Positions 25,434-33,783 of a stretch of DNA of 64,000 nt are shown here, one piece after another. The position numbers and the translations under genes were made by a program. The notes below the pieces were generated by a model. That model was not told the DNA's origin, did no database searches, and saw only the letters and a list, made by a program, of their open reading frames with translations. The DNA is from Chryseobacterium sp. LJ668. Its GTDB lineage: Bacteria > Bacteroidota > Bacteroidia > Flavobacteriales > Weeksellaceae. The stretch's first letter is position 1. The number at the start of each line of letters is the position of its first letter. The DNA lies in contig NZ_CP080443.1 in the NCBI RefSeq assembly GCF_019613955.1, forward strand, positions 620,001-684,000, written 5' to 3'.

Positions 25434-26600
25434 TTATCCTCTGATATTTGCTTTTAATTCTGATTCTAACGTCTGAAGATCCTGATCTAATTTTCTTCTG
25501 CTTTCTGTACCCTGTTTTTGAATTTGTTTCACTTCATTTAAGGTGTTGATCAGCATTGCTGTTGTCTCTTTCAGTGTTTCCGCTGAAACAATGGTTTGCT
25601 CGTTGGCTTTAGCTACGTTAATTGAATTCTGACCTAAACGTTCTGCATTTTTTCTCAGAATTTCTTCTGTTGTGGAAGATACTTTCTGCTGAACTTCAAT
25701 ATTCTGCTGTTGTCTGTGCATTGCAACCGCCAATGAAAGCTGGTTTTTCCAAACCGGTAAAGTTGTGGTCAAAATCGTCTGTGCTTTTTCAGCTATTGAA
25801 ACATTGTTATTTTGTACCAACCTGATTTGTGGCAGTGACTGCATCATAATCAGACGAACTACTTTCAGATCAGCAAGTCTTCTGTCTAATCTATTGATGA
25901 AATCTCTTTTGTCAGCAATCTGATAATCGGCAAAATTCTGAACATTGGTTTCCATTTCTGCCAATTCAACAGCCGCTTTTTCCATCCTTAGGTTTCCTGC
26001 AATGACCAATTCTTCAATCGCTTTGATTGAATTGACATTGCTGTCGAAAATGGTCTGTAATACCGCATTATCTTTAGTAGAAGTGATGATTCCTGCATTT
26101 ACTTTATGCGAAATCTGATCGATATTGCTGGTAATTTTATCATATTTCGCAAAAAGGTTGTCTACCTGAGTCAACATCTTTTTCATAAAAGGAAGTCTGC
26201 TCAGAAAGCCTTTCACTTTGCTGCCATTGATCTCATCAACATCAACATAATTTAATTCTACTAGCAAATTATTAATCAGCTCACCAACTTCACCGGAATT
26301 TGACCTTCTTACATTTCCTAGGAAGCTGTCACTCTGATTCGCCAAAGTTTTTTGTAAATCTGAACCGAAATTTACGATCGAGCCGGGATTGGTTTCATCA
26401 ATTGCATTGGCTAGCAGCTCATACTTATGACGTTCTGCATCCTGAATCTGACTTAAATTCACATTTCCGTCCCTGTCTACCAAAACTGCCGGAGCCGAAC
26501 TTTGAGTTGGCTGAGCCGGCTGTATTGGTGTTGGCTCAAATGTTTTCAGAGGCTCAATCGACTGAAGCGGGTCTACATTTTGATTTTCCTGATTGTCCAT
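25434..26600 (-). CDS. telA: toxic anion resistance protein TelA
   Basis: A 388-residue largely helical cytoplasmic protein. The first 45 residues are a Pro/Gln-rich tail; the TelA domain follows (NPGSIVNFGSDLQKTLANQSDSFL, then PFMKKMLTQVDNLFAKYDKITSNIDQI, and the C-terminal coiled coil). TelA is a standard partner in ter stress clusters and is linked to tellurite and other anion tolerance, though its biochemistry is unsettled. Start lies six bases after the upstream terD stop. Confidence 0.92.
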   Translation of the reverse strand: MDNQENQNVDPLQSIEPLKTFEPTPIQPAQPTQSSAPAVLVDRDGNVNLSQIQDAERHKYELLANAIDETNPGSIVNFGSDLQKTLANQSDSFLGNVRRSNSGEVGELINNLLVELNYVDVDEINGSKVKGFLSRLPFMKKMLTQVDNLFAKYDKITSNIDQISHKVNAGIITSTKDNAVLQTIFDSNVNSIKAIEELVIAGNLRMEKAAVELAEMETNVQNFADYQIADKRDFINRLDRRLADLKVVRLIMMQSLPQIRLVQNNNVSIAEKAQTILTTTLPVWKNQLSLAVAMHRQQQNIEVQQKVSSTTEEILRKNAERLGQNSINVAKANEQTIVSAETLKETTAMLINTLNEVKQIQKQGTESRRKLDQDLQTLESELKANIRG

Positions 26601-26606
26601 AATTGA

Positions 26607-27161
26607 TTATTGATACATTGATACAAATTTATCTAAACCATCTCTTTGACCCGCACCTACCGCTTCAAATTTCCATTCTCCATTTCTGTTGTAGATTCTC
26701 CCGAATTCTACTGCGGTTTCTATTGAGAAATCTTCGTCTAATTCATATTTTAAGATCTCTTCATTGGTATCTGTATTAAAAATTCTGATGAAAGAATTTC
26801 TCACCTGCCCGAAGTTTTGCTTTCTGTTATCCGCATCATGAATGGTCACTACTACAGTGATTTCTTTTACAGCATCATCAATTTTAGTTAAATCTATTTT
26901 GATCTGCTCATCGTCACCATCACCATCACCCGTCAAATTATCACCGGAATGTATCACTGCTTTATCCGGAGATTCAAGGTTGTTATAAAAAACAAAATGG
27001 TTGTCTGACACCAGTTTTTTGCTGTCATTCAATAGGAAAAGAGAGGCATCCAAATCAAATGCTCCGCCTGTAGATGTATTGTTGATATCCCATCCTAAAC
27101 CGATTGTAAATTTGGGTGCGTTTATATTTTCTCTTTGTCCTTTCTGTAAGTTAATAGCCAT
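26607..27161 (-). CDS. terD: TerD family calcium-binding stress protein
   Basis: A 184-residue TerD/TerE protein: IGLGWDINNTSTGGAFDLDAS (acidic pair D36 and D38), HSGDNLTGDGDGDDE (about 71-85) for Ca2+, and the EFGRIYNRNGEWKFEAVG tail. This is the classic TerD layout. Its ATG lies inside the 3' end of the PRTase-like gene (11-base overlap, 27151-27161), so translation is coupled. Confidence 0.93.
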   Translation of the reverse strand: MAINLQKGQRENINAPKFTIGLGWDINNTSTGGAFDLDASLFLLNDSKKLVSDNHFVFYNNLESPDKAVIHSGDNLTGDGDGDDEQIKIDLTKIDDAVKEITVVVTIHDADNRKQNFGQVRNSFIRIFNTDTNEEILKYELDEDFSIETAVEFGRIYNRNGEWKFEAVGAGQRDGLDKFVSMYQ

Positions 27162-27975
27162 AATTATATTCTGTTTGCGTTAAAGTATTTATATTGGTTT
27201 CGTATTCTTTGATCAAATGATAATTGTTGCTGATGGCCAGCTCCAAAAGATGAGCTATCTGCTCTTTTTTTATTTTAGACGTAAGATAATCAAAATTACT
27301 TGATTCTAAGCCTAAAATATATTTTACAATCCTGGTATTGAACTGGAAACTGGGCTTCAGCATTACATCAGCAACATCCTTTACATCTTTTACTGTATAG
27401 TAATTAAAGAAATTTTCAATTTTCGGATCGATTTCAAAATTGGTCAGTTCGGCGTAATATAAAAAGAGAAAATCAGCATTTACATCATACTCATTTAATA
27501 TTTTATTGACCGTAAACTCGTGGCTGCCTGTAATTTTGATATCATCAATAAAAATACAGAGCTTACCTTTCAGAAAATCTTTATCCAGATAATAGGTATC
27601 ATTGGCAATCAAACTTTTACGATCTTCAAAACTTAGATTTCCGTAATCTGTGGTGTAGGTATGATTTCTGTTTATTTTTGAAATGATGCTCGATCTTTTT
27701 CCTTTCAGAAATAAATAAAAATCGAGTTGTTTTTTAAAATAAAAGCACAAAAAATTAGATGCTGTCGGAATTGCCATGTAAGGACTTGGCAATACGACAA
27801 TTTCCTTATCTGTATTTAAAATTTCATGATGATCTGCAATAAATCCTTCAAATAATTCTTTAGCGAATTTCTCGGCAAACGATTTGTCACCATACTTAAA
27901 ATAGCTGTATTCTGCAGGTGAGAAAGTAAATTCGTGCGCAGAGTCTATTTTATGTAAACTGTAGCGTGTGTTCAT
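27151..27975 (-). CDS. phosphoribosyltransferase-like protein of the ter operon
   Basis: A 274-residue protein with a PRPP-binding-type loop IFIDDIKITGSHE (hydrophobic-DD-xx-TG, around residue 140), plus VVLPSPYMAIPTASNF earlier. Ter clusters often carry PRTase and HAD genes that Anantharaman and colleagues proposed to make a nucleoside-like metabolite; this pair fits that module, although ATP-grasp partners are not here. It starts two bases after the HAD gene and overlaps terD by 11. Confidence 0.75.
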   Translation of the reverse strand: MNTRYSLHKIDSAHEFTFSPAEYSYFKYGDKSFAEKFAKELFEGFIADHHEILNTDKEIVVLPSPYMAIPTASNFLCFYFKKQLDFYLFLKGKRSSIISKINRNHTYTTDYGNLSFEDRKSLIANDTYYLDKDFLKGKLCIFIDDIKITGSHEFTVNKILNEYDVNADFLFLYYAELTNFEIDPKIENFFNYYTVKDVKDVADVMLKPSFQFNTRIVKYILGLESSNFDYLTSKIKKEQIAHLLELAISNNYHLIKEYETNINTLTQTEYNYGY

Positions 27976-27977
27976 AT

Positions 27978-28652
27978 TTAAATTTGGTGTGTTAGTAGAT
28001 GTGCATTGAAACCGAAATCCTTTGCTCCTTTATAATCTGCAATCGCATTGTCACCAATATGCAAAACTTGGCTCATCAAAAGATTCTGATTTTTGAGATT
28101 ATTTTTGACCTCCTGAAAAACCAGCGGATTCGGTTTAGAAATCTTTAATTCATCAGAATAGATATGGAAATCGATATACTGATCAAGATTTTCCTCGATC
28201 AGGAATTTTCTCATTGTGGCACCCTTAATGAAACCTGTGTTGCTCAGAATATTAATGGTTTTACCCTGATTTTTAATCTCATCAAAAAATTGATGCAAAT
28301 CTTCAAAAATTACAACCGGTTTGTATTCTAAAAATAAGTCTTCACTTTTTTGGTAAAATTCATTCAGCTTGTCTCTATTTAATTGCTTCAAATCTACATT
28401 TAGAGAATTTAATATCAATAAATAAATCTCATAAGTATCAACATTCCCGCCAATGACCTCATTGATTGTATTACACAAATCGTCATAGTATTTTACGGTT
28501 TTTGTAATTTCATCTAAAGGTTGATCAATACTGAAAAATGAGGTGAAAAGCTCAACGCGTTTTGCTTTAAATTCCGGATGAGATTTTATGAGAGTGAGCC
28601 ACAGATCAAAAGAGAAATGAGCGTGGTTTTGGATGTCGATATCTGTTTTCAA
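27978..28652 (-). CDS. HAD family hydrolase of the ter operon
   Basis: A 224-residue haloacid-dehalogenase-fold phosphatase. Motif I is SFDLWLTL with nucleophile D16; the usual second Asp is a Trp/Leu context as in dehalogenase-type HADs. Motif II SNTGF, motif III lysine in ISKPNP, and motif IV HIGDNAIADYKGA are all present. It is the first gene of the seven-gene ter run and probably acts with the PRTase-like protein two bases downstream. A -7 box lies about 100 bp upstream. Confidence 0.85.
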   Translation of the reverse strand: MKTDIDIQNHAHFSFDLWLTLIKSHPEFKAKRVELFTSFFSIDQPLDEITKTVKYYDDLCNTINEVIGGNVDTYEIYLLILNSLNVDLKQLNRDKLNEFYQKSEDLFLEYKPVVIFEDLHQFFDEIKNQGKTINILSNTGFIKGATMRKFLIEENLDQYIDFHIYSDELKISKPNPLVFQEVKNNLKNQNLLMSQVLHIGDNAIADYKGAKDFGFNAHLLTHQI

Positions 28653-28750
28653 AATGTTTTAAGTTAGATTTTTTTAGCTTTCTATTGAAAAAGATTTTTT
28701 AAATGTTTCATATTTTTTAGATCAATTGTGTTTAAATTTTCAATTCTACC

Positions 28751-28758
28751 CAAAGATA
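28751..28758 (-). promoter_or_regulatory. -7 box upstream of the ter operon
   Basis: Minus-strand TATCTTTG, a perfect TAnnTTTG, 98 bp before the HAD start. The rest of the 237-bp gap is T-rich without a clear -33 box. Confidence 0.4.
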
Positions 28759-28889
28759 AAATTTTTCTTTTAATCTTTATTTTTTTTAAGATTATTTAAG
28801 AGTTCAGCCAATTTACGGCAATCGAACTTACACATAACTTTATGATATTCATTTGTCGCATGGCACCCACAATGACATTCAAAGCTCCC

Positions 28890-30425
28890 CTAAACTTCGG
28901 GCATCACTTTATAAGTGGGGTCTTCCTGAATATTGACTTCTATTACCGCTTCGGCATTTTTCAACATTTTTCTGCAGTCTTCACTCAGATGTCTCAAATA
29001 TAGTTTTTTACCAAGCTGGCTGTAACGTTTGGATAATTTATCTAATGCATCGATAGCGCTCATATCGACAACTCTGCTTTCCTTAAAATCAGCAACCACT
29101 TCATGTGGGTCGTTTGTGGGATCAAATTTATCTGCAAATGTTGCTACGGAACCAAAAAACAAAGGTCCGAAAATTTCATAATGCTTAATTCCATCTTCAT
29201 CAATATGCTTTCTCGCACGAATTCGTTTGGCATTATCCCAGGCGAAAACTAAAGCTGCAATAATGACTCCCACCAAAACCGCTAAAGCCAAATTGTGAAG
29301 AAGAATCGTAATCAGAGCAACCGTCATCCCTACAAAAATATCTGACTTGGGCATTTTGTTGATAATTCGGATTGAAACCCACTGAAATGTACTTACCGAG
29401 ACCACCATCATGACACCAACCAGAGCCGCCATCGGAATTTTACCTATAAAAGGTGCTCCAATCAAAATGATTATTAAAATCGTGAGTGATGCAATAATTC
29501 CTGAAAGTCTTGCTCGGGAACCTGCATTAAGATTGACCAAAGTCTGCGCAACCATCGCACAGCCACCCATTCCTCCAAAAAAACCATTGGTAATATTTGC
29601 AAGACCCTGTGCAACAGATTCTTTGTTTGCATTTCCTTTAGAATCGGTAATCTCATCAACCATTGATAGAGTCAGCAAAGATTCAATCAATCCCACTCCC
29701 GCCATAATTATTGCGTAAGGAAAAATAATCTGTAGCGTCTCGAAAGAAAAAGAAATTTCCGGAATATGAAAAGAAGGCAGACTGCCACTGATACTCGCGA
29801 TGTCTGAAACCGTTTTTGTAGGAATATTAAATCCTAAAACAATTGAAAATACGACAATGATCGCAGCAAGAGATGCGGGTACTATCTTTGTTAGTTTTGG
29901 AAAAAAATAAACGATTGCAATTGTTAAAGCAGTCAAACCTCCCATAATATATAAGGAAGAACCTTGAAGCCAACGGACAACTCCATTTTCTTCAATAACT
30001 TTAAATTGTTCGATTTGTGCCATAAAAATAATCACAGCAAGCCCGTTCAGAAATCCGTACATGACCGGCTGCGGGATCAGACGTACAAACTTTCCTAATT
30101 TAAGAACTCCAACCAGCATTTGAAAAATTCCGGCAAGGGCAACAGCGGCGAAAAGATACTCTACACCGTGAGACTTTATTAAGGCAATCAAAACTACAAT
30201 TGTAGCTCCTGCTCCACCGGAAACCATTCCGGGACGTCCTCCTAAAACCGCAGTGACCAACCCCATCATAAAAGCCGCATACAAACCCGTCAATGGTGAT
30301 AATCCTGCGAGAATTGCAAAAGAAAGCGACTCCGGAATCATGGTCATGGCAACAGTAAACCCGGCTAACAGTTCATTTTTATAGTTTATTTTTTTTGAAA
30401 AATCAAAAAGAGCAGTGTTTCTCAT
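28890..30425 (-). CDS. SulP family inorganic anion transporter
   Basis: A 511-residue inner-membrane transporter with about 11-12 hydrophobic segments and a C-terminal STAS domain (about 400-500). The SulP signature region PESLSFAILAGLSPLTGLYAAFMMG lies near residue 31, and the GGMGGCAMVAQTLVNLNAGSRARLSG loop is conserved. Members carry sulfate or bicarbonate with Na+ or H+; the ion here cannot be told. It stands alone between the ter operon and a long AT-rich gap. Confidence 0.9.
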   Translation of the reverse strand: MRNTALFDFSKKINYKNELLAGFTVAMTMIPESLSFAILAGLSPLTGLYAAFMMGLVTAVLGGRPGMVSGGAGATIVVLIALIKSHGVEYLFAAVALAGIFQMLVGVLKLGKFVRLIPQPVMYGFLNGLAVIIFMAQIEQFKVIEENGVVRWLQGSSLYIMGGLTALTIAIVYFFPKLTKIVPASLAAIIVVFSIVLGFNIPTKTVSDIASISGSLPSFHIPEISFSFETLQIIFPYAIIMAGVGLIESLLTLSMVDEITDSKGNANKESVAQGLANITNGFFGGMGGCAMVAQTLVNLNAGSRARLSGIIASLTILIIILIGAPFIGKIPMAALVGVMMVVSVSTFQWVSIRIINKMPKSDIFVGMTVALITILLHNLALAVLVGVIIAALVFAWDNAKRIRARKHIDEDGIKHYEIFGPLFFGSVATFADKFDPTNDPHEVVADFKESRVVDMSAIDALDKLSKRYSQLGKKLYLRHLSEDCRKMLKNAEAVIEVNIQEDPTYKVMPEV

Positions 30426-30460
30426 GAAGAAATGATCAGTACATATGATTGTAAAGTATG

Positions 30461-30468
30461 CAAAAATA
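30461..30468 (-). promoter_or_regulatory. -7 box of the SulP gene
   Basis: Minus-strand TATTTTTG, fits TAnnTTTG, 35 bp before the ATG. Confidence 0.4.
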
Positions 30469-31016
30469 TAAGATAAATCAATTAAAATATAATTTTACGT
30501 AATAATGTGAATTGGAATGTGGCGAAATTTAATTATAACATTTTTAATTGCAATACAAATGAACAATCATACTATTTCTGTAATGAACAAATTTTGTGAT
30601 TACAACCTGATTTTCAGGAGAGGATAAAAAATTAAATACAATAACCCTGATTTTTTTGTCACTTAATTGTTAACATAAATTAATTATCGTTCATAATAAT
30701 TAAAACGCAACTTTAGTGATAGACTGATTATTTTTTTCTAAATTTGGAGTATTGATAAGCCAATTTTTATACGATATTCACATGACTTTTGATTTATTTG
30801 CAAGAATTTATCCTTTGAAAATGTGATTTAATGATAAAATTGTTTTAAAAACTTATTTAATACTGATCATAGAGCTCCCTCGCCTTTAATTAGTTTAAAA
30901 TTATTTTACAGAAAACTATACAGTACGATTTCAACAGCTTTCACCAGAGCTTAAAAACACAGATTTTTCAGTTATGAATTGATGAAAAATATTTACAAAT
31001 AAACTATTATTTATAA
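30469..31016. other. AT-rich intergenic region
   Basis: About 550 bp between divergent sulP and the HTH gene. It is very AT-rich; no gene, strong hairpin or recognised repeat is visible. Confidence 0.5.
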
Positions 31017-31430
31017 ATGTTGTACAAAGTAATACATATCGGTCAATCAATCAAGGAACTTGTAGATCAGAAAGAAATTAATATAGAAAGAATCTGCAAT
31101 TTTTTGAATAAAGACGAGGAATTTGTAAAAAGCAATTATGAAAGCAAGTCGATTGACACTGATCTTCTTTTAAGATGGTCAAAATTGCTCGAATATGATT
31201 TTTTCCGGATTTACAGTTCACATATGATTCTTTATGCGCCTCCATCTGCAGTTAATAAAACGAATCAGAAATCAGACAAAGCACCTCAATTCAGGAAAAA
31301 TATCTATACTCAGGAAATTAAGAATTTTATTATAAAAAAAATAGATTCCGGCGAGATGACACAGGCAGATGTAATCAAAGAATACTCGATCCCAAAAAGT
31401 ACTCTTCACCGATGGCTTCAGAAAAAGTAG
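31017..31430 (+). CDS. small two-domain helix-turn-helix protein
   Basis: A 137-residue protein. The N-terminal half (IHIGQSIKELVDQKEINIERICNFL, then LLLRWSKLLEYDFFRIYSSHMILYAPP) is an XRE-like unit; the C-terminal 40 residues (TQADVIKEYSIPKSTLHRWLQ) form a transposase/Psq-type HTH. I know this layout from Chryseobacterium and Elizabethkingia proteins often labelled transposase. There is no catalytic domain, so a regulator is more likely. The next HTH gene starts 25 bp downstream. Confidence 0.75.
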   Translation: MLYKVIHIGQSIKELVDQKEINIERICNFLNKDEEFVKSNYESKSIDTDLLLRWSKLLEYDFFRIYSSHMILYAPPSAVNKTNQKSDKAPQFRKNIYTQEIKNFIIKKIDSGEMTQADVIKEYSIPKSTLHRWLQKK

Positions 31431-31455
31431 AAAATAAACAACAATTTATTATTAA

Positions 31456-31782
31456 ATGAAACCAAATTACACCAAAATCTATCACGATCTTCTGCTCGAA
31501 GAATATCCTGAAAAATTAAAAGACGTAAAAGTACGAGAGCTTCTGCAAAAGCTTAATACCAGCGATGAAGTCATTAAATTCAATGAAAAAATTTTCGAGC
31601 AATCAAAAGAAAGTCTGGAGAACAATCAAAAGCTGAGAACATACGATAAAGAAACGATGTTGAAAATTCTGATGTACCAGAAAGAGCACGGCTTTTCGAG
31701 CAGTTATATTTCAAAAAAATATAAAATCAGCAGAACGACCCTTACAAAATGGAAGCGAATCTGCGAAGAAGATTTGCAATAA
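31456..31782 (+). CDS. small helix-turn-helix protein
   Basis: A 108-residue protein ending in a transposase-OrfA-like HTH (MYQKEHGFSSSYISKKYKISRTTLTKWKRI, about 73-102) after a helical N-terminus. Its C-terminal motif resembles that of the gene 25 bp upstream, so the two form a small operon of related DNA-binding proteins. It is not followed by a transposase catalytic ORF. A terminator lies 11 bp downstream. Confidence 0.75.
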   Translation: MKPNYTKIYHDLLLEEYPEKLKDVKVRELLQKLNTSDEVIKFNEKIFEQSKESLENNQKLRTYDKETMLKILMYQKEHGFSSSYISKKYKISRTTLTKWKRICEEDLQ

Positions 31783-31792
31783 ATAAAATAAG

Positions 31793-31820
31793 AAATGCTG
31801 CATAGATCGCAGCATTTTTT
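31793..31820 (+). terminator. terminator of the HTH operon
   Basis: AAATGCTGC (31793-31801) pairs with GCAGCATTT (31809-31817), followed by T. Confidence 0.85.
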
Positions 31821-31834
31821 AATTAAACATAATG

Positions 31835-32932
31835 TCATTTCGCAAAAATCTCTTTCAGCTGAGAAAGGATATTGCTGTTACCGGAAACGGTGATATCTCC
31901 GATTTTGTCGGCGATTTTCTCCATGTATTCCATTTCTTTTAGTTTCCACAGTACCTCATTTTCTTCCATCAATTTTGCGGTGTTCAGCAAACTTCTTGTA
32001 GAAGCCGTTTCCTCACGACGCATGATGCTGTTGGCTTGGGCTTTTTTCTCAGCGATCAACACCTGATTCATGATTTCTTTCATCTCACCGGTTAAGATAA
32101 CATCACGAATTCCGGCATCAGAAGCTTTTAGACCCAATTCACCGGCTTTTGTTCCGAGATTTTCAAGAATTTCTCTGCCTACAGAATCTTTCTTCACCAG
32201 CAATTCATCCAATGTAATGGCTCCTACGAATTCACGCAAAGCCAATTGCATCAAAATGTAAAGCTGCTTATCATACTCTTTGTTATTCATCAAAGCTTTC
32301 ACAACATCTTCTACCTGGTAACGCACATAAAAATTGATGCGAAGCATTGCTTTATCTTTTGTCAGCAGTTCCTGGCCTGCAATTTCCATTTGCTGCATGC
32401 GCGTGTCGATGGCTTTTACCTCAACAGAAATTTCATTGTTCCAGAAGTAATAGGTGCCTGCTTGCAAAACCTTGTTTAGTTTACCGTCGATCAGCAACAG
32501 ACCTTGATACTGATTGGTGATAACAAACTTTCTTACAAAACTTTTAAGCTTTACGTTTTCAAGAATTGTTTTAGAAATATTTTCAGTGATTTCTACTTTC
32601 GTTAAATCAACTTTTTGAAATTTTCTGTCAACTACATCTTTCCAGAAAGCATATTGACCTACGTTCAAAATTTCTTTAAAAATTCCGTTTTCGTAAACCA
32701 AAACAATCTCGCCGTCTTTTACCTCTACGACTTCTACCATTGAAGCCAGATTTTCATTCTTTAGCAAAAGATTCAGATCTTCTCCTGCCTTAAACTGAGA
32801 TTTCGTTTCAAAAATCTCTACCGATTTATTTCCGAAAAGCCAGTAATGACCTTCTTTCAAAATCTCAACCAGATTCCGGTTTTTAAAAACCAAACCGATC
32901 TGATATGCTTTAATATGTACATTTTTTACCAT
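31835..32932 (-). CDS. slipin/SPFH (stomatin-like) family protein
   Basis: A 365-residue protein with a Band 7/SPFH core (about 130-310: NQYQGLLLIDGKLNKVLQAGTYYFW, VKAIDTRMQQMEIAGQELLTKDKAMLRI, ALREFVGAITLDELL) and a C-terminal helical, EK-rich coiled coil. Before it lies a repeated domain of about 120 residues resembling the same GxxGxYxFW pattern. Unlike typical slipins no clear N-terminal membrane segment is seen. Such proteins form large oligomeric scaffolds at membranes. Monocistronic as far as visible. Confidence 0.85.
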   Translation of the reverse strand: MVKNVHIKAYQIGLVFKNRNLVEILKEGHYWLFGNKSVEIFETKSQFKAGEDLNLLLKNENLASMVEVVEVKDGEIVLVYENGIFKEILNVGQYAFWKDVVDRKFQKVDLTKVEITENISKTILENVKLKSFVRKFVITNQYQGLLLIDGKLNKVLQAGTYYFWNNEISVEVKAIDTRMQQMEIAGQELLTKDKAMLRINFYVRYQVEDVVKALMNNKEYDKQLYILMQLALREFVGAITLDELLVKKDSVGREILENLGTKAGELGLKASDAGIRDVILTGEMKEIMNQVLIAEKKAQANSIMRREETASTRSLLNTAKLMEENEVLWKLKEMEYMEKIADKIGDITVSGNSNILSQLKEIFAK

Positions 32933-33073
32933 CTTGTTTATTTTATAGTGTTATTAAATAATTTAAAAAGGAAAAACTGAGATTCTATCTTCCAAAAAAT
33001 GGCGGAAGAAAAGGAGTTCAGGAAATATCTATTCTTATCAAAGCTTGATAGTAAACTATTTTTTAAGATTTAG

Positions 33074-33180
33074 ATTGGGCGTGTCCCTCACCGCCGCAAA
33101 GGCAGCAGCTCGGGTCGCTACGTTCATTTCTATCTTTTTTGCAAACAAAAAAGGATATCCATTCCCATCGCTCACGCGGA
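33074..33180. repeat. dispersed GGGCGTG...CACGC repeat
   Basis: A GC-richer 107-bp block. Outer arms GCGTG (33079-33083) and CACGC (33173-33177); inner arms CTTTTTTG (33134-33141) and CAAAAAAG (33146-33153) extend into TATC/GATA. I recall blocks beginning GGGCGTGTCCCTC and ending CTCACGC as common non-coding repeats in Flavobacteriia; this is memory, not a search. Downstream to 33360 nothing is recognised. Confidence 0.65.
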
Positions 33181-33359
33181 AAACCGTCATTTTATAAAAA
33201 TTGGTTTAAAAATCATAAGCTCATCAACCGAATTTCATTTTTCCAGAAACCGTCTTTTCCTGCAAGCTTTCCCGAAATGCTGATCCAACAGCCGAAAAAA
33301 ACCTCAGAATTCTCCTCTGTTAAATGCTTTTTTAAGGGAGAAAACATCAAAACTCGCCT

Positions 33360-33437
33360 GTGGGATACAGATTTTGAGCCTGTTTCCATAAAACTACATT
33401 AAACGTGTAGTGCTCTAACCAACTGAGCTATCTCAAA
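33360..33437 (-). other. tRNA-like 5' half with degenerate T arm
   Basis: From 33437 the minus strand reads TTTGAGA, TA, a D arm (GCTC, AGTTGGTTA, GAGC), A, then an anticodon arm CTACA/TGTAG with loop CGTTTAA. The loop would give a UUU (Lys) anticodon, but base 33 is G rather than the invariant U. The following T-arm-like ACAGG/TCTGT has loop CTCAAAA, and the sequence after it does not pair with TTTGAGA. It is therefore not a normal functional tRNA gene. Confidence 0.5.
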
Positions 33438-33441
33438 CCTA

Positions 33442-33509
33442 AATTGAGAGAGGGAGTCGAACCCTCGCATCCTAAGATTTCCATTGCTATACCATTTAGC
33501 TACTGTGTC
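33442..33509 (-). other. tRNA-like element with mismatched acceptor
   Basis: On the minus strand, GACACAG, TA, a D arm (GCTA, loop, TAGC), a stretch with no good anticodon stem, then a perfect T arm GAGGG/CCCTC with loop TTCGACT, then TCTCAAT. The 5' GACACAG does not pair with the 3' TCTCAAT. Instead TCTCAA pairs with the TTTGAGA that starts the next element (33437). Confidence 0.5.
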
Positions 33510-33510
33510 C

Positions 33511-33537
33511 ATTCACAGAGAGGACTCGAACCTCCAT
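33511..33537 (-). other. isolated tRNA 3' half (T arm plus acceptor strand)
   Basis: Minus strand: GGAGG/CCTCT T arm with loop TTCGAGT, then CTGTGAA. No D or anticodon arm is visible upstream (33538-33720), where only small hairpins are seen. CTGTG pairs with CACAG of the next element at 33503-33507. Confidence 0.5.
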
Positions 33538-33783
33538 ACAAAGAAATAGGGTAGAAATTTTTTGGCAAACTTCTGAAACCTTCAGATCAAGCTGAACAGA
33601 AAGCGATGATGTTTCTCAACAAACGCTTCTGCAATGGCGATATACCGAAACGCTCAACATGACCTGTCTGATATTTTGACTCAGATATTGTTTAAAATTC
33701 TGAGTATAATTTCTAACTGTTGATGCAAAGTAAAAGCCCTGGTACGCAATCATTTTGCGTAGAGGAAATAATTCAAATTTTAT

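Noticed and set aside
29410..29718. 102-codon ORF antisense to sulP
   Set aside because: Shadow of a conserved transmembrane gene.
31017..31782. Insertion sequence
   Set aside because: There are no inverted ends, target duplications or catalytic transposase ORF around the two HTH genes.
33139..33402. 87-codon ORF between slipin and the tRNA island
   Set aside because: It begins in a dispersed repeat and ends in tRNA-like sequence; no protein features.
33360..33437. tRNA-Lys (TTT)
   Set aside because: Base 33 is G instead of U, the T loop lacks TTC, and the acceptor strands do not pair, so it is recorded only as tRNA-like.
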